From positions 124,001 to 188,000 of the forward strand of contig NZ_AP025308.1 in assembly GCF_036492635.1 (NCBI RefSeq): DNA of 64,000 nucleotides. Direction: 5' to 3'. A program made the translations under genes and the position numbers. Below are positions 25,087-33,075 of this stretch, one piece after another. The notes below the pieces were generated by a model. That model saw nothing but the letters and a program-made list of their open reading frames with translations. It made no database searches and had not been told where the DNA came from. Every line of letters starts with the position of its first letter. Positions within the stretch are counted from its first letter, which is position 1. The stretch is from Aureibacter tunicatorum (GTDB taxonomy: Bacteria; Bacteroidota; Bacteroidia; Cytophagales; Cyclobacteriaceae).

Positions 25087-25752
25087 TTATAGACCTAGTT
25101 TCTCCTTAATCAATTTCAATTCTGCCTCAAGAGCCTCAATTTTTTTATTTTGCTCTTCAATAACTCGTTCATAGTCTTCGCTAGTTTCTTTTGGTCCATT
25201 ATTGCCAGACATTTGAACATTCAATTCATTCAATAAGCTTTCTAATTCAATCCAATTAGATTCCCCAGTATTATTATCAATAGCCATGACGAAATTTCTT
25301 TGACGCAAAGATGGAGGCACATTGATTCTTGTTTCTTTTACAAACTCTCCTGCTTCATCAATAGGTTTCAGTTCGATAGGATCTTGTGACGAATCCACCA
25401 TTTTAAAAGCTAAATAATCTAAATTTGGCACTGGCTGAATAAAGTCCGACAATACTTTGCTCTCACCCTCAGTATCAAGAAAAACTAATCTATCATTAGC
25501 TATTAATACTAAACCTGAAGTAGAACTATTTATTAAATCCTCATACTTTCTAGCAGATTCTACTACAGGCAAAATCACACCTCTTTCTCCATCTGATTTG
25601 ATTTCAAAAATCGCAACATCCGACTGCTTTTCATTTTCGTCCACACCTACTCCCACATAACTCTTCGTCTGGGCAAACAAGCCTGAAGCGGCGAAAAACA
25701 TAAAACATATTGATAGAAATAATTTCTTAGATTGTTTTAGGTTCGAGATCAT
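25087..25752 (-). CDS. Exported coiled-coil protein, first gene of the PorP/SprF operon
   Basis: About 221 residues from the ATG at 25752. The frame continues to an ATG at 25776, but a good promoter lies at 25788-25817, so a transcript would leave only a few bases before that codon; the inner start (MISNLKQSKKLFLSICF) also gives a standard signal peptide ending FAASGLFAQ. The mature protein begins TKSYVGVGVDENEKQSDVAIFEIKSD, resembling the start of phage-tail-fibre-like or surface proteins seen beside PorP/SprF genes. It ends in a coiled coil (IEEQNKKIEALEAELKLIKEKLG), which suggests oligomerisation. No enzymatic motif. It is 11 bp upstream of the type B-CTD gene and probably belongs to the same surface assembly. 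Confidence 0.72.
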   Translation of the reverse strand: MISNLKQSKKLFLSICFMFFAASGLFAQTKSYVGVGVDENEKQSDVAIFEIKSDGERGVILPVVESARKYEDLINSSTSGLVLIANDRLVFLDTEGESKVLSDFIQPVPNLDYLAFKMVDSSQDPIELKPIDEAGEFVKETRINVPPSLRQRNFVMAIDNNTGESNWIELESLLNELNVQMSGNNGPKETSEDYERVIEEQNKKIEALEAELKLIKEKLGL

Positions 25753-25787
25753 AGTTTTATGTGTTATTGTTTTCATTTGTCAATATC

Positions 25788-25817
25788 CAAAGTTAATTAT
25801 AAAAAAATATAATCAAT
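25788..25817 (-). promoter_or_regulatory. Bacteroidota-type promoter of the PorP/SprF operon
   Basis: On the minus strand ATTG, an 18-bp spacer and TAACTTTG match the TTG/TAnnTTTG consensus in sequence and nearly in spacing. It decides the start of the downstream gene in favour of the ATG at 25752. Confidence 0.6.
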
Positions 25818-25953
25818 TTTTAGTTAAAAAAATAAAATTATTAGATAAAAACACGCCATTCTCTCAAATTTTAATAAAAAAACCACATTAAAAACTAAAA
25901 TGTAATATAGATTATAGCAAATCAAGTATATTCATTATTAATTAGACAAATAA

Positions 25954-25985
25954 AAAAGTGAATAACTATGGTTATTCACTTTTTT
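25954..25985 (-). terminator. Intrinsic terminator after the 212-aa barrel protein
   Basis: AAAAAGTGAATAAC / GTTATTCACTTTTT around a 4-nt loop, 31 bp past the stop of the minus-strand gene. Confidence 0.85.
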
Positions 25986-26015
25986 CAGTTTAATTATTAG
26001 AATTTTGTAAATATG

Positions 26016-26654
26016 TTAGAACTTATAGCTAGCTCCTACGCTGACATTTGTATTATGAAATTTGATATCGTCATTTTTATGCTGATCGATAAAACCAATA
26101 TAATATCTGGCATTAAAGCCTAGTCCGGAATTTGGCAAATCATATCCAATTCCTCCCACAGCTCCAAAATCGACAGCATTTATGTCTCGACTTACGTTAG
26201 AAGAAGTATTAGTTTCACTAACTTTTTGACCATTTACATACAATGTGCTTTCATTATAGGAAATAGCGTCCAATTTAACCATCAGTTGCGGACCTAAAAA
26301 TACATTAAAATTCTTCAATACATAATACTTTGCTACTACAGGAATGTTAACGTAATATAACTCAAAATGAGAACGTGTCTTATTCACATCAGTATTTGAC
26401 AAAGGAATATTAAACTCCAGAGCCGATGTATATAAAGCGAAAGAGGCTTCTGCTTGAATTCTAAACTGATGAACGAACTCATACTCTCCCATAATACCGA
26501 CATCATAGCCCCATTCCCAAATTCTGTCTGTCACAGGGAGTCCTTCACTAATAATAGCAGAATAATTAGCACTAGCTTTCACTCCATACCTGATTTGGGC
26601 AGATGCAATTTGCACAGTCAAAATCATCAAAAATGCTAATAAAATCTTTTTCAT
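26016..26654 (-). CDS. PorT-like outer-membrane beta-barrel protein (212 aa)
   Basis: A 212-residue exported protein: signal peptide MKKILLAFLMILTVQIASA, then QIRYGVKASANYSAII, a typical start of the Bacteroidota PorT-family beta-barrel (OMP_b-brl_2). Alternating strand motifs follow (RIQAEASFALYTSALEF, NIPVVAKYYVLKNFNVFLGPQLMV, VDFGAVGGIGYDLPNSGLGFNARYYIGF) and the chain ends NVSVGASYKF, a C-terminal aromatic as in barrel proteins. It stands alone with its own terminator. The family includes PorT of T9SS but most members are uncharacterised; this copy cannot be assigned to secretion with confidence. Confidence 0.8.
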   Translation of the reverse strand: MKKILLAFLMILTVQIASAQIRYGVKASANYSAIISEGLPVTDRIWEWGYDVGIMGEYEFVHQFRIQAEASFALYTSALEFNIPLSNTDVNKTRSHFELYYVNIPVVAKYYVLKNFNVFLGPQLMVKLDAISYNESTLYVNGQKVSETNTSSNVSRDINAVDFGAVGGIGYDLPNSGLGFNARYYIGFIDQHKNDDIKFHNTNVSVGASYKF

Positions 26655-26800
26655 AAGTAAATAGTTTGATTAACATATTAAAAACTCAGAGTGCAATTTT
26701 TCGTTTTTTAACAAAAAAAAATCAAAATAAGTCTATTAATCAACTATTCTTATATTCTTCCCTTAAGATTTATATTTAACCCCTATTAGCATAAAACCAA

Positions 26801-28177
26801 CTATTCTTTTATTTCAAAATCATATTTCCAGATGGCATAAGATTTTAACGAACCACAGATTTCCTGCTCCTCGTCCGTAAGCCTATTCTGAATCAACCAA
26901 GTTCCATAAAAGCCCAAAGCCAATTCGCTTGGCTTTCCACTTTCCCATTCAGGTATAAACTTTTTAACATAGCTATTCGATGACATTTCAAGATCAAACA
27001 AATATTCGGCTTCATCATCAAGTGTTGCCTCTTCGATCAGCCTGTTTTTAATATCTTTCAAATAAAGTTCATAATCTTTAGAAATATCCGCTAATCTATT
27101 TTCATAGTTAAGTTTTTCTCGTTCTAAATCACTTTTAAGTTTTCTTCGTTTTTGAGTATTAATGTGGCTTTTATATTCTTTATGAAAATACTCGTTTTTC
27201 AAAGCTGTTATCAAATAGCCCGTCTTGTTAGATACTTCCTTCTTATCATTTACGCATTTGATATAAAAATCAACGATTTCTTGTCCATACTTCTCAGCTA
27301 ATTTCTGAGCGGTTTCTGGTTTAATTTGATACTTTCCATCTTGGCTTGATTCGGGTTGGCTAGTATGAGGTTTAGCTTTAATAGACTCAACAACTTCTAC
27401 GACTTGAGGAGCTTCATTTTTTTCACTTTCATCGATGGCGGAACTGGCACTTCTATCTTGTTCCAATAATTTAGGATCGGTCCTCTCGTTAGCGCTCATA
27501 TAAAAGATCATTGCCACAACCTTCCTTCCCCTTTTCTCAAGCTCATATTCTACATTGATATCCGATAAGGCGTTGATCTCTTTAATTGACGCTTCAATTA
27601 CATATTTTTTAAAATCGAAAAACCTTGAGTACTTATCTCCAACGTAAAGTATATCTTTCAAATATTCGACGTCAAATTTACGCTGTCGGATATTAGGATA
27701 GTATTGTGCCAACAACTCATAAATTCTAATTGAATGGGCGCTTTTAAAAGAAAAGACATGCTTCAAAAAATAGCTCGTATAATTATTCCTCAGATTCAAG
27801 AAAAAAGGTTTCATCTGAGGAGAAAACTGAACAGTAATATAGTTCTTTCCTTTTTCACCTTCAGCTACAGTGATAAATGCCATGGACTTCCATTTTTCTC
27901 CTTTTTGAAGGTAAATGGCACTGTTAGTCAAACCTACAGCAGCTTCCCTCACATCATCATATTGAGAACCTTTTACTTTTTCATTTGGAGTCAATCCCAA
28001 AATCTCTGAAATAGGAATCTCATATGTTGTGAAATCATCATCTGTCGGCTTAATCCGAGCGGTCATAAGCAATATGACCCTTTGTTGCATTAAAGTGAAA
28101 CGACTCTTTGAATTAATAAGCTCATTGCTCTTTACGATCTTATAATCCTTGTAGAGCATCATTTTATCCTTAGCCAT
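26801..28177 (-). CDS. Iteron-binding replication initiator (Rep_3/RepB family)
   Basis: About 458 residues from the ATG at 28177 (MAKDKMMLYKDYKIVKSNELINSKSRFTLMQQRVILL begins the match). The N-terminal half is the two-winged-helix Rep_3 initiator fold: the family segment KSNELINS-KSRFTLMQQRVILLMTA, then EAAVGLTNSAIYLQKG, and the second winged helix with SFKSAHSIRIYELLAQY and FDVEYLKDILYVGD. The C-terminal part (about 250-458) is a lysine-rich, helical extension longer than in small plasmid Reps. The frame runs open to 28234, but those codons are translated iterons. It should bind the adjacent iterons, melt the origin and recruit helicase; iterons 9 bp upstream of its start suggest autorepression. 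Confidence 0.88.
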   Translation of the reverse strand: MAKDKMMLYKDYKIVKSNELINSKSRFTLMQQRVILLMTARIKPTDDDFTTYEIPISEILGLTPNEKVKGSQYDDVREAAVGLTNSAIYLQKGEKWKSMAFITVAEGEKGKNYITVQFSPQMKPFFLNLRNNYTSYFLKHVFSFKSAHSIRIYELLAQYYPNIRQRKFDVEYLKDILYVGDKYSRFFDFKKYVIEASIKEINALSDINVEYELEKRGRKVVAMIFYMSANERTDPKLLEQDRSASSAIDESEKNEAPQVVEVVESIKAKPHTSQPESSQDGKYQIKPETAQKLAEKYGQEIVDFYIKCVNDKKEVSNKTGYLITALKNEYFHKEYKSHINTQKRRKLKSDLEREKLNYENRLADISKDYELYLKDIKNRLIEEATLDDEAEYLFDLEMSSNSYVKKFIPEWESGKPSELALGFYGTWLIQNRLTDEEQEICGSLKSYAIWKYDFEIKE

Positions 28178-28413
28178 CTTGTAAAACGAGAAAAACTTAA
28201 CAAAAATCTCTATTAACGAGAAAAACTTAATCAATATTCTAAAAACGAGAAAAACTTAATGGCAATAATCAACTTAGATTCCTTTAATGACGAAAATTTC
28301 TTAACAAAAAGCCTCTAAACAATCAAATCTATCCTTTAAAACGAGAAAAACTTAAAATTTAAAGCCATTTATGCCGAATTACTATGTGAATATCCGCATT
28401 TCACCTCTATTAT

Positions 28414-28618
28414 TTAAGTATTTCTCGTTTTTAATAAGCTAAAGAGCTCCAGCCCTTAAGTGTTTCTCGTTCAAGTTAAGAAAATCTCGTTATTAATTAA
28501 GTATTTCTCGTTTATTTTTAAGCAAAACTCGTTCTAAAGTTAAGTATTATTCGTCTTCAAATTAAGTTTATTTCGTTTGGTTTTAAGTTTCTCTCGTTTA
28601 TTTTTAAGTTTCTCTCGT
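28414..28618 (+). repeat. Phased iteron array (nine direct copies)
   Basis: Nine direct 15-bp iterons; after the first, spacings are 20, 21, 21, 22, 22, 21 and 21 bp. The half-sites TTAAG and TCGT are constant while the inner seven bases drift, as expected for a protein reading two major grooves. Confidence 0.9.
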
Positions 28619-28619
28619 C

Positions 28620-28737
28620 TTAACCGCACTTAAAAATCTAAATATCAATAAGTTACAATAGTCTAAAACAATTAAAGTATTTAAAAGAAATAAAACAACA
28701 AAATATATAAATAGAATATAGCATTGTTGTTTATATT
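28620..28737. other. AT-rich stretch with an 8-bp inverted repeat (candidate unwinding element)
   Basis: Between the phased array and the last iteron lies a stretch that is almost entirely A/T, containing AACAACAA (28694-28701) and TTGTTGTT (28724-28731). Its place beside the array is where a duplex-unwinding element is expected. Confidence 0.5.
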
Positions 28738-28754
28738 TTAAGTTTTATTCGTTT

Positions 28755-29642
28755 TTAATTATCAGTTGAATATTCCTGAATCATTTCTTGAGCGAGATTA
28801 ACTATATTCTTCAAGATTTTTAATTTTCTTTCGTCTTTCGTGCTTAAGAGATTATCAACTTCTAATTTTAATTTTGTTTCGTTAATACGAGCAGTTGGTT
28901 TAGAATTAAGCTTATTATTAAGTTTTTCTCGTTTTTCAGTTTTTATCTTTTCAGCTTCAATTTTTATTTGATCAGAGTTCTTTATTTTTAAATGATCCCG
29001 AGCTTCGGATAATGTTTCTATATCGCTTAATCGAACTTTTTGTTTCCCTGTTAAAATTTGTTTTTTTAATTCAGGATTACTTTCACCGATATTATCCAAG
29101 CCTTCAGCAAAATGAGCAGCTCTTTTAACTGATTTTGGACTCATATTATTTTCTTTGCCGATTCTTTCAGCGCTATTTACAGATTCAGTATTTTGGCCCT
29201 CTCCTGTTTTTCGATTTCCTCCATGAGTATTTTTCTCTTGATTATACCTAATTCCTACCAAGTATATTTTTTGTTCTTTGGAAAGATTCCTACGACCAAG
29301 TTGATTATCAATCATCCAATTTTTTGCTTCATCAAAATTCGATAAAGTGATTGGTTTTAGATTGAAATCAATATGATGTTTTTTACAAATGCCATATCTG
29401 TTGTGTCCGTCAATTAAAATGAATTCATCAGTAGACACATTATGCCAATAAAGCAATGGTTCTCTACAGCCTTCTTTCAAAATATTATTTTCAAGTTGTT
29501 CTAATTCTTCTCCCTGCAATGGAGGAATTAGTTCTTTCAGCTCTGGATATATTTTGATATTCTGTTTTATTTCGGCGTCTTGCACAAGCATTTTATTTTT
29601 GGCAAGAGCTATGGAGGGGATTAATTTGCTTCTTTTATTCAT
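28755..29642 (-). CDS. parB: ParB-like partition protein
   Basis: A 295-residue ParB/RepB/Spo0J-type protein. Residues about 30-110 form the ParB N-domain, with LEQLENNILKEGCREPLLYW, the nucleotide-binding-region motif LIDGHNRYGICKKH (in place of the common GERRxRA) and a following IDNQLGRRNLSKEQ segment typical of plasmid ParB-like proteins. A helix-turn-helix lies near 165-195 (ERIGKENNMSPKSVKRAAHFAEGL). The C-terminal part is highly charged and helical. It overlaps parA by 8 bp, which indicates one operon. It should bind a centromere and work with ParA to segregate the replicon. Its 3' third contains iteron-like DNA (see the repeat entry at 28820-28932). Confidence 0.83.
   Translation of the reverse strand: MNKRSKLIPSIALAKNKMLVQDAEIKQNIKIYPELKELIPPLQGEELEQLENNILKEGCREPLLYWHNVSTDEFILIDGHNRYGICKKHHIDFNLKPITLSNFDEAKNWMIDNQLGRRNLSKEQKIYLVGIRYNQEKNTHGGNRKTGEGQNTESVNSAERIGKENNMSPKSVKRAAHFAEGLDNIGESNPELKKQILTGKQKVRLSDIETLSEARDHLKIKNSDQIKIEAEKIKTEKREKLNNKLNSKPTARINETKLKLEVDNLLSTKDERKLKILKNIVNLAQEMIQEYSTDN
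28820..28932 (+). repeat. Iteron-like copies inside the 3' part of parB
   Basis: A perfect consensus iteron, TTAAGTTTTTCTCGT, lies at 28918-28932, and two 12-of-15 matches lie at 28868-28882 and 28820-28834, about 50 bp apart, all in the same orientation as the phased array. They are translated on the minus strand as lysine/glutamate-rich stretches. Confidence 0.6.
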
Positions 29643-30585
29643 TGATTAATTCTTTAGTTACCGCCATATAATCTTTAGCTCCATTGCTTCGAGGAGCATA
29701 GTCAAATATTGTTTGGCTAATCATTGAGGCTTCGCTTAGAGCCATGTTGCTTCTGATGATTGAATTGAAAATTTTAAAATAAGGGAAGTTCTCATGAACG
29801 TAATTCATGATCGTCTGATGATTGATCGTTCGTTTATCTACCAAAGTAAATAGTATTCCTTCCACTGTTAGGTTTTCATTCAAACCATCTTTTATTTGAT
29901 CCACCGTTCTTAGTATCGTATTCAATCCTTTGATCGCAAGTGTTTCCGGTTGAAGAATCAATATAAAACTATCGGAGGCGATAAGGGCATTTGATGTTAG
30001 TATACCCAAGGAAGGAGGACAATCTAGTAGTATATAGTCAAATTCTTCTTGCTGCGGCAAGAGAACTTTTTTAAGTCTTATGTATCCATCAGGCCTTTGG
30101 TGAAGTTCTAAATCTGCTTGAGAAAGGTCAACATCCGAAGGGCTCAGAAATAGGTTTTCGGCAACTTCTTCAAACGGCAATTCTCTATTATGAATCAAAG
30201 CGTCGTAAAGTTGCTCTTGAGGTTCTTCAATACCATAGCATTGGCTTAAATTACCTTGTGGGTCAAGATCAACCATTAGTACTTTGAATCCTTGCATGGA
30301 GAGAGCTTTTCCTAAATTAACGGTGCTAGTGGTTTTTCCTACTCCGCCTTTATGATTCACCATTGCGATGATTTTAGCTTTCTTCGCTATGCCTTTATTT
30401 TTCAAGCCATATTTTTCCAATACAGGCTTAAGTTTGTCTAAATGCGCTTGATTTAAATTCCTTTCTTCTTTCAGCACTTTGCTCAATAGACCTGATGAAA
30501 GGCCTGCTTCTTTTTCTAATGCTGATAGGGAAAGCGCATTATTTTCATTTAAAAAATTAATGACGATTTTATTGTTCAAGTCCAT
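29635..30585 (-). CDS. parA: ParA-family partition ATPase with N-terminal HTH (type Ia)
   Basis: A 316-residue ParA. Residues 1-55 form an N-terminal helix-turn-helix (LSALEKEAGLSSGLLSKVLK), as in type Ia plasmid ParA proteins that repress their own operon. The deviant Walker A motif KGGVGKTT is at 79-86, the A' motif VDLDPQGNLSQ near 105 and the Walker B region YILLDCPPSLG near 185. ATP-dependent patterning on the nucleoid would move ParB-bound replicon copies apart. It overlaps the ParB-like gene by 8 bp. A pair of palindromes 107-177 bp upstream is a candidate operator or centromere. All catalytic residues are present. Confidence 0.93.
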   Translation of the reverse strand: MDLNNKIVINFLNENNALSLSALEKEAGLSSGLLSKVLKEERNLNQAHLDKLKPVLEKYGLKNKGIAKKAKIIAMVNHKGGVGKTTSTVNLGKALSMQGFKVLMVDLDPQGNLSQCYGIEEPQEQLYDALIHNRELPFEEVAENLFLSPSDVDLSQADLELHQRPDGYIRLKKVLLPQQEEFDYILLDCPPSLGILTSNALIASDSFILILQPETLAIKGLNTILRTVDQIKDGLNENLTVEGILFTLVDKRTINHQTIMNYVHENFPYFKIFNSIIRSNMALSEASMISQTIFDYAPRSNGAKDYMAVTKELINE

Positions 30586-30691
30586 TTTGTTCTATTTTCG
30601 TCTAAAATATATGTCATAAATATAATCAAAAACGATGCTAATGACTAAAATATTAGACAGTAATTCTAGTGAAACAGACGAATCTTTTAAG

Positions 30692-30762
30692 TCAAAGGGT
30701 CAAATTGACCTTTTGATCTTTCGGAGTATATGTATATTCAAGAGGTCAATTTGACCCTTTGA
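30692..30762. promoter_or_regulatory. Large inverted repeat with two 13-bp palindromes (candidate parS or parA operator)
   Basis: Arms TCAAAGGGTCAAATTGACC (30692-30710) and GGTCAATTTGACCCTTTGA (30744-30762) are perfect reverse complements over 19 bp, separated by 33 bp. Each arm also contains its own 13-bp palindrome, GGTCAAATTGACC or GGTCAATTTGACC. It lies between parA and the end of tamL. Two dyads on one side of a par operon fit a ParA operator or a ParB centromere. A terminator role for tamL is less likely because no T-run follows. Confidence 0.6.
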
Positions 30763-30776
30763 AATTTAAAGTGAAT

Positions 30777-33074
30777 TTAGAATGGATAACCAATATCAAT
30801 CGTAAAAACGAGGTTTCTTTTGACCCAGTCAAGGCTTCCAAAACCAGGGTTATTGAATAACCATCGTTCATTTTCAGGCAAGTAAGGTTTGCGAAGAGGA
30901 ATACCAAAATCAAATCGAACGATCAATACTCTAAAGTCGAGTCTAAAACCAAACCCCGCATCAACTGCGAACTCTTTGTAAAATTCATTCCATAAAAATT
31001 GACCACCAGGTCTATCAGGATCATTATATTTAAGCCATACATTACCTATATCTGTAAATAAAGCTCCTTTTAATGCTCCAACGATTCCAAAACGATATTC
31101 CAAATAACCAGCTAGTTTGATGTCGCCTCCTTGCACTAAGAAGTTATTTGTTGAGTCAGATGGGACATTGCTACCAGGGCCTACTGATCTTAACCTGAAA
31201 CCTCTTAGGTCATTAGGGCCACCGATAAAATATTGCTTAATATAAGGAAGCGCCTTAGAGTTTGAATACGGTAAACCAATTCCTAAGTAAATTCTAGGCA
31301 CTAGCTTTGAGTCTTTGCCAAGGCTTCGGTAGTATCTAAAGTCAAACGTAAGTTTCGTATATTGAGAAAAGGGTTGTCCTGCTACAGTGTAAGGATTTTC
31401 ATAAATATCTTGATCAGGCTTTAACGCTCTATTAATTAAGTAAAATAGATTTCCAGAGACGTCAACACCTGCTTTAAGGTAAACGCTATTCTTATTGACT
31501 TCATTGAAAGTATTGTTGTATGTAAAGGTATACTCGGAACCCAAGACCAACTGGTTTTGAAATGTTTGAGCAAGTATTGGATTTAAGTCTTCCAAGACAT
31601 CTCTATTGTTGGGAGAATGCTGGTAACTGATGCTAATAGGGTTGAATTTATTATTGATTTGAGCGACTTTTTGCCATTCGTAACCAAAGCTAAAATTTAG
31701 ATAATCAATTGTCAACACGGGTACGAAATTATACCTCATGGCTGAAAACTTGAAATTGGTATATGGAACGTAATTACTCGTTTGGGGTATAAAGTTTATA
31801 AAGCTGATAAATCGTGGTACTTTTATTTGACTGTCTACTCCAAGCCAATAAAGAACTTTAAAATTGTCATTACCACCAAATTGTTTGAGAATACCCGCTT
31901 GAAAAGTAGATGAGAAAAACTCAGCTCCTTTAAACATATTTAAATTATTATACGAAAGACGAAATTCAGGGCCTGTAAACTGGTCGGAATTTGTTGACAT
32001 GCCTATTTCGAATTGAATCGATTTTGGAGGCAAATCATTCAGGAATATATCTGCTTTTAGTTTGTGATTGACAGTATCATCTTCTTCGATGTTGACGTTT
32101 ACAAACTTGAATACGCCGAGCCTTGATAGCCTGTTTACTGTTTTTTCATAATTGTACCAACGATAGAGACTATCTTTTTCTATAAATACGGATGAAAGTA
32201 TTGTTTTAGGTTTATACTTATCTGTTTTGTAATAATAGTTTATATCATCTATATATATTGAATCATTAGCTTTGTATGCTGTTGTATCATTGAACTTGTA
32301 TTGCTGATATAGATTGATTTTGTTAAAATCATATGTGTACATATGATTCTTTGGAGTTTTAGGATCCAGTCGCATTACTATATCAATAGTGTAATTGTTA
32401 TTTGAACTATCAGCAAAGTAAATAAGGTCGTCTTCGTTAAAATAAAAGTATCCTTGATTTTTTAAGATGTCTTTAGTATAGTTTCTAAAGGATTTCAGTT
32501 TTGTTAGGGAGTACCTGCTATTTTTGAGCAACTCATTTTGATTAACGAATATGCTGTCAATTTTTTTAGAGAGTTTGGTTGAATCTGTGAGATAGCAAAT
32601 TGAATCAATAATATATGGCCGACTTGGGTAGATTTTATATTTGGCTTTGATCCCTGAATTTTTCTCGTGAATAGTATCATAGGTTACTGTTGATTGAAAA
32701 TACCCATCATTTTTAAGGCTGTTCTCCAGTACTTGGCTGATGTGTTTGACCTGAGCTCCATTATAGAAGACTGGCTTTTTTCCGAAGCTTCGGAAAATAA
32801 ATTTGTTGATAAAGCCTTTCTTATCCTTTTTTTTGAAATATGTCCAAACTCCAGCTCTAGTCCCAAATATATTGCCTTTTTGAGGAGAAATAAGCTGGCC
32901 ATCTAAATGACGCTTGATTGTTTTATCTATTGGAATTGAGTCTTCGTAAGCATACTCTATAGTTGAACCATTATAATATTTTTGGTTCTCATTTAAGTAT
33001 TGCGCTGTATTGCAGGCAAAGAAAGAGCTAAGTAGAATCAAAAAAAATGATATTTTAAAAAATAGTTTTGGCAT
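30777..33074 (-). CDS. tamL: TamL: lipidated TamA/BamA-family outer-membrane protein
   Basis: A 765-residue Omp85-superfamily protein. The N-terminus has a lipoprotein signal peptide with the lipobox SSFFAC, Cys21 being the lipidation site; this distinguishes Bacteroidota TamL from proteobacterial TamA. POTRA-like domains follow (about 80-340), then a 16-strand barrel (about 340-765) with the conserved GGPNDLRGFRLRSVGPG segment (the lid-lock region with RGF, near 615) and a C-terminal strand ending TIDIGYPF. The gene is 1 bp downstream of tamB, so the two are co-transcribed. Together they should form an envelope-spanning conduit for outer-membrane protein assembly or phospholipid transport. 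Confidence 0.9.
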   Translation of the reverse strand: MPKLFFKISFFLILLSSFFACNTAQYLNENQKYYNGSTIEYAYEDSIPIDKTIKRHLDGQLISPQKGNIFGTRAGVWTYFKKKDKKGFINKFIFRSFGKKPVFYNGAQVKHISQVLENSLKNDGYFQSTVTYDTIHEKNSGIKAKYKIYPSRPYIIDSICYLTDSTKLSKKIDSIFVNQNELLKNSRYSLTKLKSFRNYTKDILKNQGYFYFNEDDLIYFADSSNNNYTIDIVMRLDPKTPKNHMYTYDFNKINLYQQYKFNDTTAYKANDSIYIDDINYYYKTDKYKPKTILSSVFIEKDSLYRWYNYEKTVNRLSRLGVFKFVNVNIEEDDTVNHKLKADIFLNDLPPKSIQFEIGMSTNSDQFTGPEFRLSYNNLNMFKGAEFFSSTFQAGILKQFGGNDNFKVLYWLGVDSQIKVPRFISFINFIPQTSNYVPYTNFKFSAMRYNFVPVLTIDYLNFSFGYEWQKVAQINNKFNPISISYQHSPNNRDVLEDLNPILAQTFQNQLVLGSEYTFTYNNTFNEVNKNSVYLKAGVDVSGNLFYLINRALKPDQDIYENPYTVAGQPFSQYTKLTFDFRYYRSLGKDSKLVPRIYLGIGLPYSNSKALPYIKQYFIGGPNDLRGFRLRSVGPGSNVPSDSTNNFLVQGGDIKLAGYLEYRFGIVGALKGALFTDIGNVWLKYNDPDRPGGQFLWNEFYKEFAVDAGFGFRLDFRVLIVRFDFGIPLRKPYLPENERWLFNNPGFGSLDWVKRNLVFTIDIGYPF

Positions 33075-33075
33075 T

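Larger units (their letters stand above)
28186..28752. other. Iteron-type replication origin
   Basis: A gene-free region of about 570 bp between rep and the ParB-like gene. It holds at least fourteen copies of a 15-bp element, consensus TTAAGTTTTTCTCGT with fixed TTAAG and TCGT ends and a variable middle. Four perfect copies are inverted (starts 28186, 28216, 28245, 28341). Ten are direct: 28414, 28456, 28476, 28497, 28518, 28540, 28562, 28583, 28604 and 28738. From 28456 to 28604 the spacing is 20-22 bp, two helical turns, so bound initiators would sit on one DNA face. This is the classic design of a Rep_3 origin. No clear DnaA box was found. Confidence 0.88.

Noticed and set aside
28178-28234. 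N-terminal extension of the replication initiator
   Set aside because: The extra residues (FFSLIEIFVKFFSFYK) are translated iteron DNA; the Rep_3 match starts after the ATG at 28177.
28186-28752. CRISPR array
   Set aside because: The repeats are 15 bp with 5-7 bp gaps in the phased part and have both orientations; there are no unique spacers of about 30 bp and no cas genes.
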